DNA of 64,000 nucleotides. Origin: Kitasatospora sp. A2-31 (GTDB lineage Bacteria > Actinomycetota > Actinomycetes > Streptomycetales > Streptomycetaceae). Below, piece after piece: positions 32,307 to 40,365 of this stretch (its first letter is position 1; the number at the start of each line of letters is the position of its first letter). The stretch spans positions 30,580 to 94,579 of the forward strand of contig NZ_JAKNTA010000013.1 in NCBI RefSeq assembly GCF_022288725.1, given 5' to 3'. A program made the translations under genes and the position numbers. The notes under the pieces are model-generated. The model was not told the DNA's origin. It searched no databases and saw only the letters and a list, made by a program, of their open reading frames with translations.

Positions 32307-35024
32307 TCAGTCCTGGTCGTCGTCACCCCGGTTGGCGTCGTCCTCGTTGAGGGCGCGCAGGTTGACGGCCCAGATGCCGCGCCCGAAGGTGGCAGCGTAG
32401 AGCTTGCCGTCGGGGCCGGTCTTCAGCTGCTGGACGGAGGTGGTGGGCAGTTCCTCCCCGAGCACCGAGAAGGTGGTCTCGCCGGGCGCGCGGTAGAACG
32501 CGGCCAGGTCGGTGCCCAGGGCGAGGCCGCCGTCGGGCAGGAGCTTGACCGAGGTGGCCGGGACGTCGGGCAGGTTGGCCGAGACGTCGGTCCAGGTGGC
32601 GCCGCCGTCACGGGTCTCGAAGAGGTGGCCGACACCCGCGCCGGGGCCCTCGGTCCACGTCCGCGAGAAGCCGTTGAAGGCGACGAAGACGTGCCGGGCG
32701 TCCTTCTCGTCCACTGCGAAGGAGGAGATGTAGCGGTTCGGCAGGGTGCCGTCGACCGGCAGGTCGAGCTGGTGCCAGCCGGTGCCGTCGGTCCTGCCGA
32801 CCGCGATGCCGCGGCTGAAGCCCTGGTTGTTGCAGGGGCCGCACCAGCCCGCGTACACCGTGCCGTTGACGGTGGCGACGGCCGTGGCGACGTGCCCGGC
32901 GCCCAGGTCGTAGGCGCTGGTCCACTCGCTGCCGCTGCGGATCGCGTAGCCCTTGTGCTGCACCCAGACGTGCCGGCCGCCCGCGATCCAGGTGCCGACG
33001 TCCTTCGGGTCACTGGTGATCGGCGCGATGAAGCGGGCGGAGCCGGTGTCCTTGTCGGGCGGGGCGACCTCGTACGAGGTGGCCTTCGACGGGTCGGTGG
33101 ACCAGCTGCCGTCGTTGACGGCGCAGTTCTGGGTGACCCACACGTCGAGGTAGACGTACTCCTCGGCGATGTTGCAGCCGTTGTCCGGGTCGACCAGGGT
33201 GTCGGCGCCGTCGCCGCCGAAGTCGGAGCCCATCACCTTGTCGTGGGCGCGCAGGACGGACTCGCCGTTGTCCTGGAGGCCGCCGCTGACGACGACGCCC
33301 TTGCCGGTGCGGTCCGCCGGGTCCTTGCCGACGCCGACCGAGTAGTACTGGAGGGTGTCGATGGTGCCGTCGGCGAGGGACTTCCAGTCCTTGGCGTGCC
33401 CGCCGGAGTCGACCGCGCCGTTCACGGGGCGGGAGTAGATGCCGCCGTCGTTGCCGACGTACACGCTGGTCTTGCCCTTGTACGAGCCGATGGCGACGGC
33501 GTGCTGGTCGGGGTGGGTGGTCGGTGAGCAGTCGCCGGTCTGCTTGGTGGGGTCGATGCTCCAGCACGGGAACGGGAAGTTCCAGTAGGGGCCGGGGACG
33601 GTCCAGGTGGAGCCGCCGTTCCTGGTCTCCAGCACCTCCTCCAGGCCGGCGTACAGGTGGTCCGGGTTGGCCGGGTCGACCTGGAGGAACTGGTTGTACC
33701 AGGACTGGATGCCCGGCTGGTAGCCGGGGCCCTGGAGGGCCGAACCGGAGTTCTTGATCTTGTCCTTGTCCGCGATGAGCGTCCACGGGCCGGACGGGGA
33801 ACCGGACTTGGAGACGTAGATGCCCTTGAGACCGGTGTCCGGGTTGTGCGCCATCACGTCCGGCGACTGGTCGATCGCGTAGTAGCGCGAGCCGTCCGCC
33901 GAACGGGCGAAGGTCACGTTGCCGACGTTCGCCGCGTCCGTCGGAAGCTCACCCAGCGAGGCCACCCGCTGCCAGCTGCCGTCGGCGGCCTTGCTGTAGA
34001 AGCCGTTGTAGGTGTCGCCGCCGCGCCAGCCGACCGCCAGGATCACCTTGGACGGGTCCTTGGAGTCGATCGCGATGTCGTTCGCGATGTTCTTGTAGGG
34101 CGCGCTCGGGTCCTTGGCCTTCGAACCGCCCGGCAGGTAGTCCGGGTTGGGCGCGAACTCCAGCGTCCACGGGCCGGAGAGGTCGGTGGTGGAGTGACTC
34201 CACACGCCCCTGCTGGTCGCCGCCCACACCGTGCCGCCGCCGAAGCGCAGCGCGTGGACGATCGTCGACTCCAGCTCGGCGCCACCGACCCGGTTGCCGG
34301 GCTGGAACCGGCCGTGCTTCGGGTCGGCGAGCACGTACACGCCGGTGCCGACGTACGAGGTGGCACCCGTGTTCGACTCGCCGGTCGCGTACCAGAGCCG
34401 CCCGCCGCCGTCCAGGTTCAGCGTGCCCGTCGACAGCGACGGCAGGTTGTCCGCGATCGGCTCCCAGGCGCCGCCGCCGGTGCTGGAGCGGAAGACACCG
34501 CCGTTGGCGCCGCCCGCGTACACGTAGCCGTCGTCGTCGGCCGCGATACCGGTGATGCGGCCGGTGACGTTGCCGGCGCCGCCGCTGGAGTTGGAGTTGA
34601 CGTCGCGGTACCGCGGATCGTCGGAGTTGTACGGCTTCTTGGTGACGTGCTTCCAGGTGCCGTCGGTGTGCGGCATCGACTGGAGCTGCGACCAGGCCGC
34701 GCCGTAGGCACCGGGTGCGACCACGCCGGGGGCCGTGCGGGCCTCGGTGTACTGCGCGACGCCCTCGGCGGAGTTCTCCGCCTCGTCCGCGCCGCCGTCG
34801 CCGTCGCCGCCGGGGGTGTCCGCCTTGGCGGAGAAGGCGGGCGAGGCGGTGCCCGTGCCCTGGACCTTCTCGGCGTGCTTCTGGCCGACCCGGGCCTGGT
34901 GCTCGGCCTGGTGCGGGCGCGGCTTGGGCGGCTCGGACGCGGCGAGGGCCTGGGTGGTGGTCAGTCCGAGCGCGGTCAGGGTGACGGCGGGCAGCAGCAG
35001 CCGTCGGCGTTGCCTGTTGGGCAC
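32307..35024 (-). CDS. Large secreted beta-propeller protein (BNR/sortilin-like repeats)
   Basis: This is a 905-residue exported protein. The GTG at 35024 is chosen because GGGGAGG lies 9 bases upstream; the ATG at 35042 would place that site inside the gene. A signal peptide (RRRLLLPAVTLTALGLTTTQALA) is followed by a charged linker. Most of the protein consists of repeated propeller blades with BNR-like motifs (GGVFRSSTGGGAWEPIAD, ETRNGGSTWT, ETRDGGATWTDVS) and 'ITGIAADDDGYVYAGGANGG'. This is as in sortilin/VPS10-type and GH74-type propellers. No catalytic acid pair could be assigned, so enzymatic activity is uncertain. Paired cysteines occur in the second half. The tail is acidic (EDDANRGDDDQD). 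Confidence 0.85.
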   Translation of the reverse strand: MPNRQRRRLLLPAVTLTALGLTTTQALAASEPPKPRPHQAEHQARVGQKHAEKVQGTGTASPAFSAKADTPGGDGDGGADEAENSAEGVAQYTEARTAPGVVAPGAYGAAWSQLQSMPHTDGTWKHVTKKPYNSDDPRYRDVNSNSSGGAGNVTGRITGIAADDDGYVYAGGANGGVFRSSTGGGAWEPIADNLPSLSTGTLNLDGGGRLWYATGESNTGATSYVGTGVYVLADPKHGRFQPGNRVGGAELESTIVHALRFGGGTVWAATSRGVWSHSTTDLSGPWTLEFAPNPDYLPGGSKAKDPSAPYKNIANDIAIDSKDPSKVILAVGWRGGDTYNGFYSKAADGSWQRVASLGELPTDAANVGNVTFARSADGSRYYAIDQSPDVMAHNPDTGLKGIYVSKSGSPSGPWTLIADKDKIKNSGSALQGPGYQPGIQSWYNQFLQVDPANPDHLYAGLEEVLETRNGGSTWTVPGPYWNFPFPCWSIDPTKQTGDCSPTTHPDQHAVAIGSYKGKTSVYVGNDGGIYSRPVNGAVDSGGHAKDWKSLADGTIDTLQYYSVGVGKDPADRTGKGVVVSGGLQDNGESVLRAHDKVMGSDFGGDGADTLVDPDNGCNIAEEYVYLDVWVTQNCAVNDGSWSTDPSKATSYEVAPPDKDTGSARFIAPITSDPKDVGTWIAGGRHVWVQHKGYAIRSGSEWTSAYDLGAGHVATAVATVNGTVYAGWCGPCNNQGFSRGIAVGRTDGTGWHQLDLPVDGTLPNRYISSFAVDEKDARHVFVAFNGFSRTWTEGPGAGVGHLFETRDGGATWTDVSANLPDVPATSVKLLPDGGLALGTDLAAFYRAPGETTFSVLGEELPTTSVQQLKTGPDGKLYAATFGRGIWAVNLRALNEDDANRGDDDQD

Positions 35025-35178
35025 GATGATGGTCCTCCCCATGCGGCGGGTCGCGCGGTCGCGCGGCTCCGGCGGATCCGGTCGAAGCTTCGCGGGTCGT
35101 GCCAGCCGGCGTGAAGGGATCGCGCATAACGAATCTCTAAAACCAAGTCAGTTGAGAGAGTTGAAGCGAAACAGAAGG

Positions 35179-35213
35179 CCCCGCCCTCCCGCGAGCGCGG
35201 CGGGAGGGCGGGG
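35179..35213 (-). terminator. Terminator of aromatic-acid operon
   Basis: CCCCGCCCTCCCGC and GCGGGAGGGCGGGG form a perfect 14-bp stem around a 7-base loop. On the minus strand the hairpin is followed by CCTTCTGTTTC. It ends the leftward operon that finishes at 35303. The AT-rich stretch just beyond (about 35125-35170) probably holds the promoter of the beta-propeller gene. Confidence 0.75.
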
Positions 35214-35302
35214 TGGGAACGGTCGGCGGCGGACGGTCGCGGGCGGAGTCGGAGTCCCTGCCCGGTCGGGCGCGGTGCGGAGCACCGGGCCCCTACGCGC
35301 CG

Positions 35303-36175
35303 TCAGAGACCGAGGATGCGGGCGGCGTTCTCCTTGAGGATCAGGGGGCGGACCTCCGGCTTGACGCCGAGGGCGTCGAAGTCCGCCAGCCAGCGATCGG
35401 GAGTGACGACGGGGTAGTCCGAGCCGAACAGCACCTTGTGCCGGAGGAAGGAACCGGCGGCCTTCACGAGCTGCGGCGGGAAATACGTCGGCGACCACCC
35501 CGACAGGTCGATGTACACGTTGGCCTTGTGCGTGGCGACGGAGATCGCCTCGTCCTGCCAGGGCACGGACGGGTGCGCCAGGACGATGGTCAGGCCGGGG
35601 AAGTCGGCGGCGACGTCGTCCAGGAGCATCGGGTCGGACCAGCGCAGTTTGATGCCGCGCCCACCGGGCAGGCCCGCGCCGATTCCGGTCTGCCCGGTGT
35701 GGAACAGGGCGGGGACGCCCAGTTCCTGGATCGCCTCGTAGAGCGGGTAGTGCTCGCGGGCGTTCGGCGCGAAGGCCTGGAGGCTCGGGTGGAACTTGAA
35801 GCCGCGGACGCCGTGGTCGAGGACGAGCGAGCGGGCCCGGGCGACGGCGTCGGGCCGGTGCGGGTCGACCGAGCCGAACGGGATGAGGACGTCGCGGTGG
35901 GCGGTCGCCGCCTCGGCGATCTCCTCGCTGGACAGGGCGGGATGGCCCAGGCCCGTGGTGGCGTCCACCGTGAAGATCACCGCGGCCATGCGGCGCTCGC
36001 GGTAGTACGCGGCCAGGCGCTCCACGGTCGGTGTGCGGTCCTGGCCGGACCTGAAGTAGGCGGCCGAGGCGTCCATCAGCTCCGCGTCGAGCGCGAGGTG
36101 GCCGTGGGCGTCCTGCTCCACGTGGACGTGGAAGTCGATGGCGACCGGGTCGGCGGGGTTCATCGGAGTGCTCAC
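35303..36175 (-). CDS. Amidohydrolase-family protein (possible beta-ketoacyl-CoA hydrolase)
   Basis: This 290-residue TIM-barrel metal-dependent hydrolase of the amidohydrolase-2 type has the N-terminal metal motif IDFHVHVEQ, then VRGFKFHPSLQAF, VPALFHTGQTG, TIVLAHPSVPW and the C-terminal VLFGSDYPV aspartate. GTG 36175 overlaps the previous stop (GTGA). It is the last of four genes (hydratase, synthetase, dehydrogenase, amidohydrolase). In Rhodococcus the couLMNO set for p-coumarate includes an amidohydrolase that hydrolyses 4-hydroxyphenyl-beta-ketoacyl-CoA; this gene is a good match in context. The assignment is inferred, not proven. Confidence 0.82.
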   Translation of the reverse strand: MSTPMNPADPVAIDFHVHVEQDAHGHLALDAELMDASAAYFRSGQDRTPTVERLAAYYRERRMAAVIFTVDATTGLGHPALSSEEIAEAATAHRDVLIPFGSVDPHRPDAVARARSLVLDHGVRGFKFHPSLQAFAPNAREHYPLYEAIQELGVPALFHTGQTGIGAGLPGGRGIKLRWSDPMLLDDVAADFPGLTIVLAHPSVPWQDEAISVATHKANVYIDLSGWSPTYFPPQLVKAAGSFLRHKVLFGSDYPVVTPDRWLADFDALGVKPEVRPLILKENAARILGL

Positions 36176-37056
36176 AGGTGGTCGGTCCGGTTCTTGGCGT
36201 CGAGGAGGAGGGAGAGGAGGGCGTCGCGTTCCGCGACGAGGTCGGCCTCCGCGGCTCCGGCCAGCTCGTCGACGACGCCTTCGGCTATCGCGCGCGTCAG
36301 CTCGGGCGTGAGTCGCGGGGCGCCGAGGTCGGCCCACCACTCCTCCATGGGCGGGCCGAGGTGCTCCAGGACGTGCGCGATGCCGCCCCGGCCGCCCGAG
36401 AGGTGCTGGTTGAGGAAGGGCCCGAGCAGTGCCCAGCGCAGGCCGGGGCCGTGGGCGACGGCCGCGTCGATGTCGGCGACGCTCGCCGCGCCGCGCTCGA
36501 CCAGGGAGTACGCCTCCCGCCAGAGCGCGGCCTGGAGGCGGTTCGCGACATGGCCCGGCAGTTCCCGGCGCAGCCGGATCGGACGGCGGCCCAGACTGCG
36601 GTAGAAGCCCATGGCCTCGTCGACGGCGGCCTCGCCGGTCCGCTCGCCCGGTACCACCTCGACCAGCGGGATGAGGTGGGGCGGGTTGAACGGGTGTCCC
36701 ACGAGGACCCGTTCGGGATGAGCCGGGCAGGCCCGCTGGATCCGCGACGGCAGCAGCCCGGAGGAACTGCTCGCCAGGATCGTCCCCTCCGGGGCGGCGG
36801 CGTCGAGGACGGCGAAGATCTCGTCCTTCAGGTCGGGACGCTCCGGGCCGCTCTCCTGGACGAAGTCGGCGTCCGCGACGGCCTCGGCGAGGTCGGGGGT
36901 GAACGACAGCCGGCGCTGGTCGGCGGCGACGGCCGCCCGGAGCCGCTCCTGCGCGCCGGGCGCGGGATCGCTGGCGACGACCTCGTGCCCGTACAGCAGG
37001 AAGAGCGTGGCCCAGGATGCCCCGATGACTCCGGTGCCGACGACGGCGACCCTCAC
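36172..37056 (-). CDS. 3-hydroxyacyl-CoA dehydrogenase family protein
   Basis: This is a 294-residue NAD-dependent dehydrogenase. The Rossmann start is VRVAVVGTGVIGASWATLFLLYGHEV. The catalytic region is ILASSSSGLLPSRIQ, then PERVLVGHPFNPPHLIPLVEVV with the His-x-Phe-Asn-Pro-Pro motif. The C-terminal helical part (LPGHVANRLQAALWREAYSLVERGAASVADIDAAV) is closer to the L-gulonate/carnitine dehydrogenase branch than to classical FadB. GTG 37056 overlaps the synthetase stop (GTGA). In this operon it would oxidise the beta-hydroxyacyl-CoA formed by the hydratase. Confidence 0.87.
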   Translation of the reverse strand: MRVAVVGTGVIGASWATLFLLYGHEVVASDPAPGAQERLRAAVAADQRRLSFTPDLAEAVADADFVQESGPERPDLKDEIFAVLDAAAPEGTILASSSSGLLPSRIQRACPAHPERVLVGHPFNPPHLIPLVEVVPGERTGEAAVDEAMGFYRSLGRRPIRLRRELPGHVANRLQAALWREAYSLVERGAASVADIDAAVAHGPGLRWALLGPFLNQHLSGGRGGIAHVLEHLGPPMEEWWADLGAPRLTPELTRAIAEGVVDELAGAAEADLVAERDALLSLLLDAKNRTDHL

Positions 37057-39023
37057 GACGCACTCCCGCGCGCGGTACCGGCGGCCCGCCCGGCGGCGTA
37101 CGCGACGAAGGGGTCGAGGGAGCGCGGGTCGGCGAGGACGTCGGCACCGAAGACGGACTGGGGAGGCGCGCCGAGCAGGATCCGCTTGACCGGCACCTCG
37201 AGCTTCTTGCCGGTGCGGTTGCGCGGGACGGCCGGCACCCGCTCGATCACGTCCGGGACGTGCCGCGGCGACAGTGCCGACCGCAGCGCGCGGGCGATCC
37301 TCGTACGGAGGGCGTCGTCCACCTCCGCGGGGCCGGAGACGAACAGCAGCAGCTCCCCGTTGCCGCCCTCGGGATCCTCGATGTGGACGACGAGACTGTC
37401 CTCGATCTCGGGAAGGTCCTCGACGACGGCGTAGAACTCGGCGGTGCCGAGCCGGACCCCGCCCCGGTTGAGGGTGGCGTCGGAGCGTCCGGCGACGACG
37501 CAGTGGCCCTCGGGCGCGAACCGGACCCAGTCGCCGTGCCGCCATACGCCCGGGTACTCCTCGAAGTACGCGGCCCGGTAGCGGGAGCCGTCGGTGTCGC
37601 CCCAGAAGCCGACGGGCATCGACGGCATCGGCTCGGTGATCACCAGTTCGCCCAGCTCGCCGACGACCCGCCGGCCCTCGCCGTCGTAGGCGTACGCGGC
37701 GACCCCGAGACAGGGGCCGGAGATCTCCCCGGCGCGCACGGTCTGGAGCGGGCTGCCCTGGAGGATTCCGGTGCACACGTCGGTGCCGCCGCAGCCGACG
37801 TTGAGGAGGACCTGCTCCCCGAACTGCTCGGCCACCCAGCGGAAACCGTCGGCGGCGAGCGGGCTGCCCGCCGCGCCGAGCTGCCGCAGGCGCGACAGGT
37901 CGAACTCCTCGGCGGGCCGGATCCCGGCCTTGCGGCAGGCCATGAGGTAGCCGGGGCTGACGCCCATCAGCGTCGTCCCCGTCTCCTGCGCGATCCGCCA
38001 CTGCTCGCGCAGGTCGGGATGGACCGGATTGCCGTCGATCATGACGATCGAGGCGCGCACGAGCAGCGCCGAGACCAGGGTGTTCCACAGCATCCAGGCG
38101 GTCGTGCTGAACCAGAGCATCCGGTCGCCCGGCTTGAGGTCCCAGCTCAGCGCGTTGTTCTTCAGGTGCTCCAGCAGGATCCCGCCGTGCCGGTGGACGA
38201 TCGCCTTGGGGATGCCGGTGGTGCCGGAGGAGAAGAGCACGAACAGCGGATGGTCGAACGGCACGGGCTCGAAGGCCGGTTCGGCCGGTGCGGCCAGCAG
38301 CTCCGGCCAGCCCAGCGCGTCGGGGAGGGCGTTCGGTCCGTACGGGACGTGGACGACCCGTTCGACGGTGGGCAGCCGGGAGGCGATCTCCGCCACCTCG
38401 GTACGGCGGTCGACGTCCCGCTCCCCGTAGCGGTAGCCGGCGACGGTCAGCAGCACCTTCGGTTCGAGCTGGGCGAACCGGTCCACCACGCTGCGCGGGC
38501 CGAACTCCGGGGCGCAGGCCGCCCAGACCGCGCCGATGCTCGCGGTGGCGAGGAAGGCCACCAGCGTCTCCGGGATGTTCGGCAGGTAGGCGACGACCCG
38601 GTCGCCCTTGCGGACCCCGAGGCGCAGCAGCCCGGCGCGGGCCCGGGCGACCTGGTCACGGAGCTCGCCGAAGGTCAGTTCGATCGGTGCCCGGGTCTGG
38701 GAGCGGGCGACGACCGCGACGGCGTCGAGGTCCTCCTCGCGGCCGAGCGCGTGCTCGGCGTAGTTGAGGGCGGCGCCGGGGAACCACTCCGTGTCCGGCA
38801 TCGACCTGCGGCCCAGGGTGGCCGTGGGCGGGGTGTGGGGGCGGACGTCGAAGTACTCCCAGATCGACGACCAGAAGCCGTCCAGGTCGGTGACGGACCA
38901 CTGCCACAGGCTGTCGTAGTCCGGGAAGCTCAGCTGCCGCCGGGACTCCAGCCAGCGGAGGTAGCGGCCGATCTCCGACGCGTCCCTGGCCGAGGGGCCG
39001 GGGGCGCTGAGGATCTCGCTCAT
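37053..39023 (-). CDS. Acetoacetyl-CoA synthetase-like acyl-CoA synthetase
   Basis: This is a 656-residue adenylate-forming enzyme. The N-terminal region (SFPDYDSLWQWSVTDLDGFW) and the length match acetoacetyl-CoA synthetases. ATP-binding motifs are intact: FVLFSSGTTGIPKAIVHRHGG (P-loop), VGCGGTDVCTG, VWRHGDWVRFAPEGH, and the C-terminal catalytic lysine in PRNRTGKKLEVPVKR. It activates a carboxylic acid to its CoA thioester. Given its partners (hydratase, dehydrogenase, amidohydrolase, MarR regulator), the substrate may be a hydroxycinnamate rather than acetoacetate. ATG 39023 overlaps the hydratase stop (ATGA). Confidence 0.9.
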   Translation of the reverse strand: MSEILSAPGPSARDASEIGRYLRWLESRRQLSFPDYDSLWQWSVTDLDGFWSSIWEYFDVRPHTPPTATLGRRSMPDTEWFPGAALNYAEHALGREEDLDAVAVVARSQTRAPIELTFGELRDQVARARAGLLRLGVRKGDRVVAYLPNIPETLVAFLATASIGAVWAACAPEFGPRSVVDRFAQLEPKVLLTVAGYRYGERDVDRRTEVAEIASRLPTVERVVHVPYGPNALPDALGWPELLAAPAEPAFEPVPFDHPLFVLFSSGTTGIPKAIVHRHGGILLEHLKNNALSWDLKPGDRMLWFSTTAWMLWNTLVSALLVRASIVMIDGNPVHPDLREQWRIAQETGTTLMGVSPGYLMACRKAGIRPAEEFDLSRLRQLGAAGSPLAADGFRWVAEQFGEQVLLNVGCGGTDVCTGILQGSPLQTVRAGEISGPCLGVAAYAYDGEGRRVVGELGELVITEPMPSMPVGFWGDTDGSRYRAAYFEEYPGVWRHGDWVRFAPEGHCVVAGRSDATLNRGGVRLGTAEFYAVVEDLPEIEDSLVVHIEDPEGGNGELLLFVSGPAEVDDALRTRIARALRSALSPRHVPDVIERVPAVPRNRTGKKLEVPVKRILLGAPPQSVFGADVLADPRSLDPFVAYAAGRAAGTARGSAS

Positions 39024-39814
39024 CGGGCGTCCTTCCCGTGGGAACCGTGTGCGGCGGAGACCTTCGCGGCGCGGCCGTCGAGGAAGGCGCGCATCCGCTC
39101 CTGGGCGTCGTGGCTGCCGGCCGCGACGGCCGACATGAGGGATTCGAGCAGCAGGCCGCCGGCGGGCGAGGCTTCGGCGATCCGGGGGAGCGCCTGGAGG
39201 ACGGCGAAGTTGGTCAGCGGTGCGTTGGCCGCGATCCGCTCCGCGAGCTCCAGGGCCCGGGCGCGCGCCCCGCCCTCCTCGGTCAGGTACTGCGAGAGTC
39301 CGGCGGCCTGGCCCTCGGCGGCGTCGAGGACGCGGCCGGTGAGCATCATGTCCGCCATCCGGTGGGCGCCGATCAGCCGGGGGATCCGGACGGAGCCGCC
39401 ACCGCCGACGAAGAGTCCGCGCTGTCCCTCGGGCAGCGCGTAGAACGTGGACGGCTCGGCCACGCGGATGTGCGCGGCGGCGGCCAGCTCCAGGCCGCCG
39501 CCGATCACCGCGCCCTTGAGCGCGGCCACCACGGGCACGCGCCCGCCCTCGATGGTGTCGAAGACGCGGTGCCACATGAGGGAGTGCTCCAGCGCCTCCT
39601 CGGTGGACCGCTCGGTCAGCTCGGCGAGGTCGAGTCCGGCCGAGAAGTGATCACCCTCGGCGTCCAGGACGACGGCTCGGACGTCCGTGCCCGGCTTCCG
39701 GAAGAACTGCTCGACGCCCAGCACGGTGGCGTCGTCGAGGGCGTTGCGCTTGGCCGGGCGGCGGAGCGTCAGGATCGCCACCCCGTCGCGGCGGTCGATG
39801 GAAAGCGTGGTCAA
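39020..39814 (-). CDS. Enoyl-CoA hydratase/isomerase (crotonase) family protein
   Basis: This is a 264-residue crotonase: GVAILTLRRPAKRNALDD at the N-terminus, the oxyanion-hole segment GDHFSAGLDLAEL, and VPVVAALKGAVIGGGLELAAAAHIRVAEPS. The second oxyanion residue and a Glu in PEGQRGLFVGGGGS match hydratases of the feruloyl/coumaroyl type as well as general ones. The start is a TTG at 39814, supported by GAGGAG 8 bases upstream. It is the first gene of the operon, with a palindromic site 18 bp before its start and a divergent MarR regulator. Confidence 0.88.
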   Translation of the reverse strand: MTTLSIDRRDGVAILTLRRPAKRNALDDATVLGVEQFFRKPGTDVRAVVLDAEGDHFSAGLDLAELTERSTEEALEHSLMWHRVFDTIEGGRVPVVAALKGAVIGGGLELAAAAHIRVAEPSTFYALPEGQRGLFVGGGGSVRIPRLIGAHRMADMMLTGRVLDAAEGQAAGLSQYLTEEGGARARALELAERIAANAPLTNFAVLQALPRIAEASPAGGLLLESLMSAVAAGSHDAQERMRAFLDGRAAKVSAAHGSHGKDAR

Positions 39815-39831
39815 GAAGGGCTCCTCGATTA

Positions 39832-39844
39832 TCAGGAATCCTGA
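39832..39844. promoter_or_regulatory. MarR operator box 1 (CAGG-N3-CCTG) at hydratase operon
   Basis: TCAGGAATCCTGA is a perfect palindrome. On the minus strand a plausible promoter (TTGCCT at 39873-39868, 18-base spacer, GATACT at 39849-39844) places transcription start on this box. A second copy is at 39897-39907. Confidence 0.6.
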
Positions 39845-39862
39845 GTATCGAAGAGCGTCTCG

Positions 39863-39907
39863 CCGACAGGCAAGGGGATCGGGCTAGAATTTTCGACAGG
39901 TTTCCTG
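39863..39907 (+). promoter_or_regulatory. MarR gene promoter with operator box 2
   Basis: CCGACA (39863-39868), 16-base spacer and TAGAAT (39885-39890) form a housekeeping-type promoter. CAGGTTTCCTG (39897-39907) covers the expected start point. It repeats the arms and spacing of box 1, so the MarR protein probably represses both operons and itself. Confidence 0.6.
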
Positions 39908-39925
39908 ATGACGGTGGGAGGGCTT

Positions 39926-40351
39926 GTGACGGACGTGGCTCCGCCGTCGTTGCTGTACTCGGTGAAGCAGGTCGAGCTGGCCACCCGGGCCCGGCTCGAC
40001 GAACTGCTCAAGCCTGCGGGCGTCACCGCGCTGCAGTACACCGCCCTGACCGTGCTCGAGCGCCGGGACGGCATGTCCTCGGCAGAGCTCGCCCGCAACT
40101 CCTTCGTCAGACCGCAGTCCATGTCCGACCTGGTCGGCGCGCTGGAGCGGCGGGGCCTCATCGCCCGGTCCCCGGACCCGGCGAGCCGGCGCCGCCACGT
40201 CATCAGCCTGACGGAGGAGGGCCGCACCCTGCTGGCCCGCTATGACCCGGCCGTCCGGGAACTGGAGGAGGAGATGCTCACGGGCTTCACGGCCCGCGAG
40301 CGCACGGCCTTCCGCGCCTACCTCAACCGCGCCCGCGAAGCACTCGGCTAG
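39926..40351 (+). CDS. MarR-family regulator (CouR-like context)
   Basis: This is a 141-residue winged-helix repressor. The core is LLYSVKQVELATRARLDELLKPAGVTALQYTAL, then SSAELARNSFVRPQSMSDLVGALERRGLIARSPDPASRRRHVISLTEEG, the classic MarR recognition helix and wing. GTG 39926 has GGGAGG 5 bases upstream; an earlier ATG at 39908 lacks a ribosome site and overlaps an operator. It is divergent from the CoA-dependent operon, as CouR is in Rhodococcus, where p-coumaroyl-CoA releases the repressor. The ligand here is inferred to be an aryl-CoA. Confidence 0.88.
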   Translation: MTDVAPPSLLYSVKQVELATRARLDELLKPAGVTALQYTALTVLERRDGMSSAELARNSFVRPQSMSDLVGALERRGLIARSPDPASRRRHVISLTEEGRTLLARYDPAVRELEEEMLTGFTARERTAFRAYLNRAREALG

Positions 40352-40365
40352 CCGGGGCGACCCTG

